Source of the DNA: Jeotgalicoccus saudimassiliensis
Lineage (GTDB): Bacteria > Bacillota > Bacilli > Staphylococcales > Salinicoccaceae
DNA: 64,000 nucleotides
Reading direction: 5' to 3'
Assembly: GCF_000756715.1 (NCBI RefSeq)
Contig: NZ_CCSE01000001.1
Span: 496,001-560,000 of the forward strand
This document shows, one piece after another, positions 60,007-64,000 of this stretch; the stretch's first letter is position 1; the number at the start of each line of letters is the position of its first letter. Under the pieces are notes generated by a model. The model was not told the origin of the DNA. It ran no database searches and saw nothing but the letters and a program-made list of their open reading frames with translations. A program made the position numbers and the translations under genes.

Positions 60007-60990
60007 TTGTTTATTAATAATCGTAAAATACCAGTTGAACTTTTATATTACAATGCGCTTTCAGCACGTACTGACTTAACCACGAGTGAAAGGTATCAAA
60101 TGGAGTCAATTAGAAAGGGATATGAAGGTGAGTGTTTATACGATAAAATATTTGATGAAACCGGACATAAGAATTTATATATTTTTAGAGATGTTTATCT
60201 GAAAATAAAAAACACAACTGCGCAGTATGACAGTATTGTGATTTCTGATGATTGTGTGACTATAAACGAGATCAAAAATTTTCAGGGTGATTTCAGATTT
60301 TCAAAAGATATGTGGTATAAAGATGAACGACTGCTTGAAGATGATGCTTTTACTCAGTTAAGAAGGGCAAAAGGAAATTTGATGAAAATAAATAAAGACT
60401 CTGATGTGCAATTTGAAGTGAAAAACGCATTAATTTTTATTAATGACGACTTCAGATTATCAAGTGAAAATGATGATATTTGGGAGAAAACAATAGTACG
60501 CAGTCATTTAAGAAAATACCTCCGCAATCTAAATAATAGTTATCGTGGTGAAAAGGCGAAGGAAATTGCTAATGTTATTAATAAATACAGAGTTAGGAAT
60601 ACATTTTTTAATGAGAGACCGGATACTTCGAGACTTCGGTTGGGGTTTTATTGCGGTGAATGTAAGAGCTTTGATTTGTCAAAATACCGTTTCCACTTTA
60701 AGTGTAATAACTGTGAAACGATAGAAACTAAAGAAACACATTTTCTTCGTGCATTAAGTGACCATAAATTTTTATTTTACAATGAACCGGTAACAAAAAA
60801 ATCTATCAGTCATCTAATAGACAACCAGCTGAGTAAAACAACATTGTTAAGATTTATGAATAAACATTGTAACCTGATAAAGAAAGGCTCGAGGTCGACT
60901 CATACTTTTAAATATTATGATTTTAACGATGCAGTAAAGACAATAACCGGTGGAAGATATAAAAATACAATTAGAAAACAGAGTGAATAA
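60007..60990 (+). CDS. NERD-domain, zinc-ribbon protein, family copy 3
   Basis: Third member, 327 residues. NERD domain: GECLYDKIFDE at 41-51, AQYDSIVIS (D75) and INEIKNFQG (E88, K90). Zinc ribbon CGEC and CNNC, followed by KETHFLRAL; the C-terminal block VTKKSISHLIDNQL, LLRFMNKHC and TFKYYDFNDAV matches the other copies. TTG 60007 is preferred: it lies 8 bp after GGAGG and lines the protein up residue by residue with copies 1 and 2, whereas ATG 60001 is only 2 bp from GGAGG. The gene is clearly more AT-rich than the core genes beside it and than its GC-rich flanking arrays, which suggests transfer from elsewhere. It lies between rny and ymdB, with 41-bp arrays of the same unit on both sides. 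Confidence 0.82.
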   Translation: MFINNRKIPVELLYYNALSARTDLTTSERYQMESIRKGYEGECLYDKIFDETGHKNLYIFRDVYLKIKNTTAQYDSIVISDDCVTINEIKNFQGDFRFSKDMWYKDERLLEDDAFTQLRRAKGNLMKINKDSDVQFEVKNALIFINDDFRLSSENDDIWEKTIVRSHLRKYLRNLNNSYRGEKAKEIANVINKYRVRNTFFNERPDTSRLRLGFYCGECKSFDLSKYRFHFKCNNCETIETKETHFLRALSDHKFLFYNEPVTKKSISHLIDNQLSKTTLLRFMNKHCNLIKKGSRSTHTFKYYDFNDAVKTITGGRYKNTIRKQSE

Positions 60991-61004
60991 AGCGGGATGG
61001 AGTT

Positions 61005-61250
61005 TGTATGGTTCGATTGGCCCAACGAGCGGCCGACGACGGACCAAAACGAGCGGATTGATCCAACGAGCGGCCGACGATGGACCAAAACAGGGCTGTT
61101 GGCCCAACGAGTGACCGACGACGGTCCAAAACAGGGCTGTTGACCCAACGAGCGGCCGACGACGGCCCAAAACAGGGCTGTTGACCCAACGAGCGGCCGA
61201 CGATGGTCCAAAACGAGCGGATTGATCCAACGAACAACCGACGACGGACC
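61005..61250 (+). repeat. 41-bp tandem array 3b (about 6 units) downstream of NERD copy 3
   Basis: The same unit, in the same direction, as array 3a. The first unit (61005-61045) is degenerate at its left side; five full units follow, starting at 61046, 61087, 61128, 61169 and 61210. Variable blocks run B B A A A B. Units end GGACC, GGTCC or GGCCC. It starts 14 bp after the stop codon of the NERD gene. Confidence 0.95.
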
Positions 61251-61302
61251 AAGGCACCGAAACAACAACCACCCCCCCAAACTCCCTCTAACCATCCACA
61301 CG
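61251..61302 (+). other. C-rich, G-poor tail after array 3b
   Basis: About 50 bp with many C and few G on the plus strand (CAACAACCACCCCCCC, CTCCCTCTAACCATCC), then an AT-rich block before ymdB. It matches in position and composition the tails after arrays 1 and 2. Confidence 0.5.
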
Positions 61303-61341
61303 AAAATAATGTATAATTAGCACAATAGATAGGGTGATTTG

Positions 61342-62100
61342 ATGAGGATTTTATTCATTGGAGATGTGGTCGGAAAAATTGGCCGACGCATGATCAAAAA
61401 TTATTTACCGCAGCTTAAAAAGGAACATGGTGCACATTTTACTATTGTTAATGGTGAAAATGCGGCCCACGGTAAAGGGATAACTGAAAGTACTTATAAG
61501 GAAATTTTAAATGGCGGTGCGGATTTTATCACGCTGGGCAACCACGCGTTTGCGAAGCGTGAAGTGTATGAACTGCTTGAGAAAGATGTCAAAATGGTGC
61601 GTCCGGCGAACTTCCCGGAAGGAACACCGGGTGACGGCAGCCGCATCGTTAATATTAACGGCAAGAAACTGTTAATCGTTAACCTGCAGGCGCGGAGTTT
61701 CCTTGAGCCAATCGAGAATCCGTTTAAAGTAATCGATAAAATTCTGGAAGAGAATGAATACGATGCTGCATTTGTTGACTTCCACAGCGAGACGACGAGT
61801 GAGTCGATTGCGATGGGCTATCATCTGGACGGCCGTGTCAATGCGGTGGTCGGCACGCATACGCATGTGCAGACAAACGACGCGACCCGTCTGCCGAACG
61901 GGACAGTATATATTACCGATGTCGGCATGACCGGTTTTAAAGACGGCATTCTCGGAATCCGTAAAGACGAAGTCATCCGCAGATTTATTACGAATCTGCC
62001 AGAGCGCCATGTTGTACCGGATGAAGGTAAAGGCGTCATCAGCGGTGTCATTATCGATACCGACAGCAAAACGATTAAAAACTTTAAAATTGAAGAGTAG
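61342..62100 (+). CDS. ymdB: YmdB-family metallophosphoesterase
   Basis: Phosphodiesterase active on cyclic nucleotides such as 2',3'-cAMP in Bacillus, where it affects biofilm and motility decisions. The 252-residue protein has the dinuclear metal motifs FIGDVVGKIGR, NGENAAHGKG, LGNHAF, FHSETTSE and GTHTHVQT. ATG 61342 follows AGGGTGA; a TTG one codon earlier is too close. It normally sits directly after rny; here the NERD gene and arrays lie between. Confidence 0.95.
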   Translation: MRILFIGDVVGKIGRRMIKNYLPQLKKEHGAHFTIVNGENAAHGKGITESTYKEILNGGADFITLGNHAFAKREVYELLEKDVKMVRPANFPEGTPGDGSRIVNINGKKLLIVNLQARSFLEPIENPFKVIDKILEENEYDAAFVDFHSETTSESIAMGYHLDGRVNAVVGTHTHVQTNDATRLPNGTVYITDVGMTGFKDGILGIRKDEVIRRFITNLPERHVVPDEGKGVISGVIIDTDSKTIKNFKIEE

Positions 62101-62109
62101 TACGAGAGC

Positions 62110-62146
62110 AAAAACGGATGTCACCAAAAATGGGGCGTCCGTTTTT
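62110..62146 (+). terminator. Intrinsic terminator of ymdB
   Basis: Outer stem AAAAACGGA (62110-62118) with TCCGTTTTT (62138-62146), 9 bp after the ymdB stop. Confidence 0.85.
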
Positions 62147-62303
62147 ACATTTAAAAATAAAATCAGCTAATCCGGACAAGTTTAGTGAAAATTATGTCAC
62201 TTTTATGGCATAATATAATTAATTCGGATTTCGAAAGAATATCATCGAAGGGGATTTGTAACAATTTGGCAGACACGTCACAGATACAAAGGGTGGTTTC
62301 ACA

Positions 62304-64000
62304 ATGATTACAGTTTACCGTTATGCCATGAAATACAAATGGATGATTGTTATTGCTTTATTCTTTATGTTCGTCGAGTTAATCGTCGAGCTGATTCAGC
62401 CGCTGTTTATCCAGCAGGTGATCGACAACGGGATTATGGTTAACAGTATCGACAATGTCATACTGTACCTGTTCATCATGTTCGGGGTGTCTTTAATTGC
62501 GCTCATTGCAGGGATATTAAATACATATTTTACGAGCCACTTAACGAACATGTTCGGCTACGACCTCAGAATGGCGATTTTTACCCGTGTACAGCATTTT
62601 ACGCTGGCGACGTTATCGCGCTTTTCAACGTCGAGTCTGATTACCCGCATGACGCAGGATGTGCTGCAGACTGAAATGCTGCTCTTTATGAGTTTACGCA
62701 TACTGCTCCGTGCACCGCTGCTCGTTATCGGGTCGCTCGTCATGTCTTTCCTCGTCAACCCGACGCTCGGAATATATTTATCGCTGCTGACACCGGTTCT
62801 CGTAATATTTCTGTTTTTTGCATCGAAAAAGGGTGCGGAAATTTTCTTAAGAGTACAGCACTGGCTGGACAGAATTAACCGTTTTATTCAGCAGAATTTA
62901 GAAGCTGTCAGACTGATAAAAGCTAATGATACGGGAGATTACGAAACCGGGAAGTTTGCGAAAGTTGCAGCTAAACTGCGCGACGATACAGTATTTGCAC
63001 TTCGTTTAATGGAATCTATACTTCCGGTTCTTCTTCTTATAATGAACGGCAGTCTGCTGCTCGTTCTGTGGGTGGCGTCAGATCTTCTGCAGGCGAATGA
63101 AGTCGCAGTCGGTGAAATTGTCGCAGTCATTAACTACGCTCTCCGTATGCAGGGCGGTTTTTCGATGTTTGCGTTTCTGATTATCGCGACGTCACGTGCG
63201 AAAGCTTCCAGTGACCGTATCAGTGAAATCCTTCATGCACCGGTTGCTGTTTTGGAAAAGGAAACGTTTGAATCAGCAGACAGTACCGGCACTGTTAAGT
63301 TTGAGAATGTGTCATTTAAATATCCGAATACGGGACGCTACGTACTGAAAGATGTTTCATTTGAAATTCACGATAATGAGAACTTCGTCATAATGGGTGG
63401 GACCGGTTCCGGTAAGAGTTCTTTAATCAGTCTCATACCGAATATGTACGATGCAACAGCCGGTAAAGTAATCGTTAACGGTAAAAATGTACAGGACTGG
63501 CATACAGGAGAGCTCAGACAGGCGATTGGTTACGTGCCGCAGCGTGCGATTCTTTTTACCGGCAGTATATACGAAAACCTGTTATGGGGGAATCTGCAGG
63601 CTGAAGAGGATGACGTATTCATGTCGTCAGAAAAAGCACAGATTCACGATAATATTATGAACTTTGATGATACTTATGAAACGCCGGTCGGACAGATGGG
63701 TGTCACATTATCCGGAGGTCAGAAACAGCGCCTGTCTATTGCACGTGCACTTGTGAGAAAGCCGTCCATTCTCATACTGGATGATTCGACATCGGCGCTC
63801 GATGTCAGAACGGAGAATAATCTGTGGGATGCGCTGGATGGGGAGAATGTTACGCGTATTGTCATTACGCAGAAGATTTCGACTGCTGAACAGGCAGATC
63901 GTGTACTGCTGCTTGACGATGGTGAGATTTCAGCACTCGGGACTCATGATGAGCTGCTGGCAACGTCACCGCTCTACAGAGAGATTTACGAATCGCAGAA
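62304..64000 (+). CDS. ABC exporter half-transporter, degenerate-site type (partial)
   Basis: Type IV ABC exporter with fused membrane and ATPase parts; 565 codons are present and the 3' end lies outside. About six membrane helices (residues 15-300) precede the ATPase: GGTGSGKS at 365-372, LSGGQKQRLSIARAL and ILILDDSTSALD. The catalytic glutamate after Walker B is replaced by D494, and the switch histidine by Q523 (VITQKIST). Such changes mark the degenerate subunit of heterodimeric exporters like BmrCD, so an active partner gene probably follows. ATG 62304 follows GGGTGG. The substrate (drug, lipid or peptide) cannot be told. Confidence 0.9.
   Translation, partial: MITVYRYAMKYKWMIVIALFFMFVELIVELIQPLFIQQVIDNGIMVNSIDNVILYLFIMFGVSLIALIAGILNTYFTSHLTNMFGYDLRMAIFTRVQHFTLATLSRFSTSSLITRMTQDVLQTEMLLFMSLRILLRAPLLVIGSLVMSFLVNPTLGIYLSLLTPVLVIFLFFASKKGAEIFLRVQHWLDRINRFIQQNLEAVRLIKANDTGDYETGKFAKVAAKLRDDTVFALRLMESILPVLLLIMNGSLLLVLWVASDLLQANEVAVGEIVAVINYALRMQGGFSMFAFLIIATSRAKASSDRISEILHAPVAVLEKETFESADSTGTVKFENVSFKYPNTGRYVLKDVSFEIHDNENFVIMGGTGSGKSSLISLIPNMYDATAGKVIVNGKNVQDWHTGELRQAIGYVPQRAILFTGSIYENLLWGNLQAEEDDVFMSSEKAQIHDNIMNFDDTYETPVGQMGVTLSGGQKQRLSIARALVRKPSILILDDSTSALDVRTENNLWDALDGENVTRIVITQKISTAEQADRVLLLDDGEISALGTHDELLATSPLYREIYESQ

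Noticed and set aside
60847-61301. Three overlapping minus-strand open frames across array 3b
   Set aside because: Same cause as above; all three frames are open at once, and they run into NERD copy 3 antisense.

Overview
The window is a co-linear, almost entirely plus-strand stretch of a low-to-mid GC Firmicutes chromosome. Its gene order (acpP-rnc-smc-ftsY-ylxM-ffh-rpsP, rimM-trmD-rplS, rbgA-rnhB, sucCD, dprA-topA-xerC-hslVU-codY, rpsB-tsf-pyrH-frr-uppS-cdsA-dxr-rseP-proS-polC, rimP-nusA-ylxR-ylxQ-infB-rbfA-truB-ribF-rpsO-pnp-rnjB-ftsK, ymfF-H-I-K-M-pgsA-recA-rny-ymdB) is that of Staphylococcaceae. Sporulation genes found here in Bacillus are missing. By eye the GC content is above that of Staphylococcus itself, so a halophilic relative such as Salinicoccus or Jeotgalicoccus is my guess; this is inference. 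No rRNA, tRNA, CRISPR, prophage or insertion sequence was seen.

Regions. 1-9.6 kb: fatty acid carrier end, RNase III, SMC, the SRP targeting pair, and ribosomal protein or rRNA/tRNA maturation genes. 11.3-22.4 kb: ribosome assembly GTPase, RNase HII, succinyl-CoA synthetase, DprA, topoisomerase I, XerC, HslVU and CodY. 22.5-35.8 kb: translation (S2, EF-Ts, RRF, ProRS), UMP kinase, isoprenoid and phospholipid enzymes, the RseP protease and the PolC replicase. 35.8-48.4 kb: the nusA-infB operon, TruB, RibF, S15, PNPase and RNase J2. 48.5-62.1 kb: FtsK/SpoIIIE, the ymf cluster, PgsA, RecA, RNase Y and YmdB. The window ends in one half of a heterodimeric-type ABC exporter.

The non-core content is a three-member gene family inserted between these core genes at rplS|rbgA, rpsO|pnp and rny|ymdB. 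Each encodes a protein of about 326 residues with an N-terminal NERD (nuclease-related) domain showing a D...ExK motif, a CxxC-x13-CxxC zinc ribbon, and a conserved C-terminal segment that looks like a DNA-binding helical domain. Each gene is followed within 14-52 bp by its own tandem repeat array. The three array types have different sequences but all have a period of exactly 41 bp. The third gene has a 41-bp array on both sides. Two copies share a conserved upstream leader with the 12-bp palindrome CCTATATATAGG, and all three arrays end in a C-rich, G-poor stretch before the promoter of the next gene. I propose that this is an undescribed gene-plus-cognate-repeat system, comparable in logic to RAYT/REPIN pairs, and it is the main lead in this window.

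Other points of interest: a long compound hairpin RNA between rbfA and truB, structured leaders before rplS, rpsB, rimP and rpsO, a promoter for rpsP embedded in the ffh terminator, an operator-like palindrome in the topA promoter, and the absence of trmFO and cinA from their usual places.
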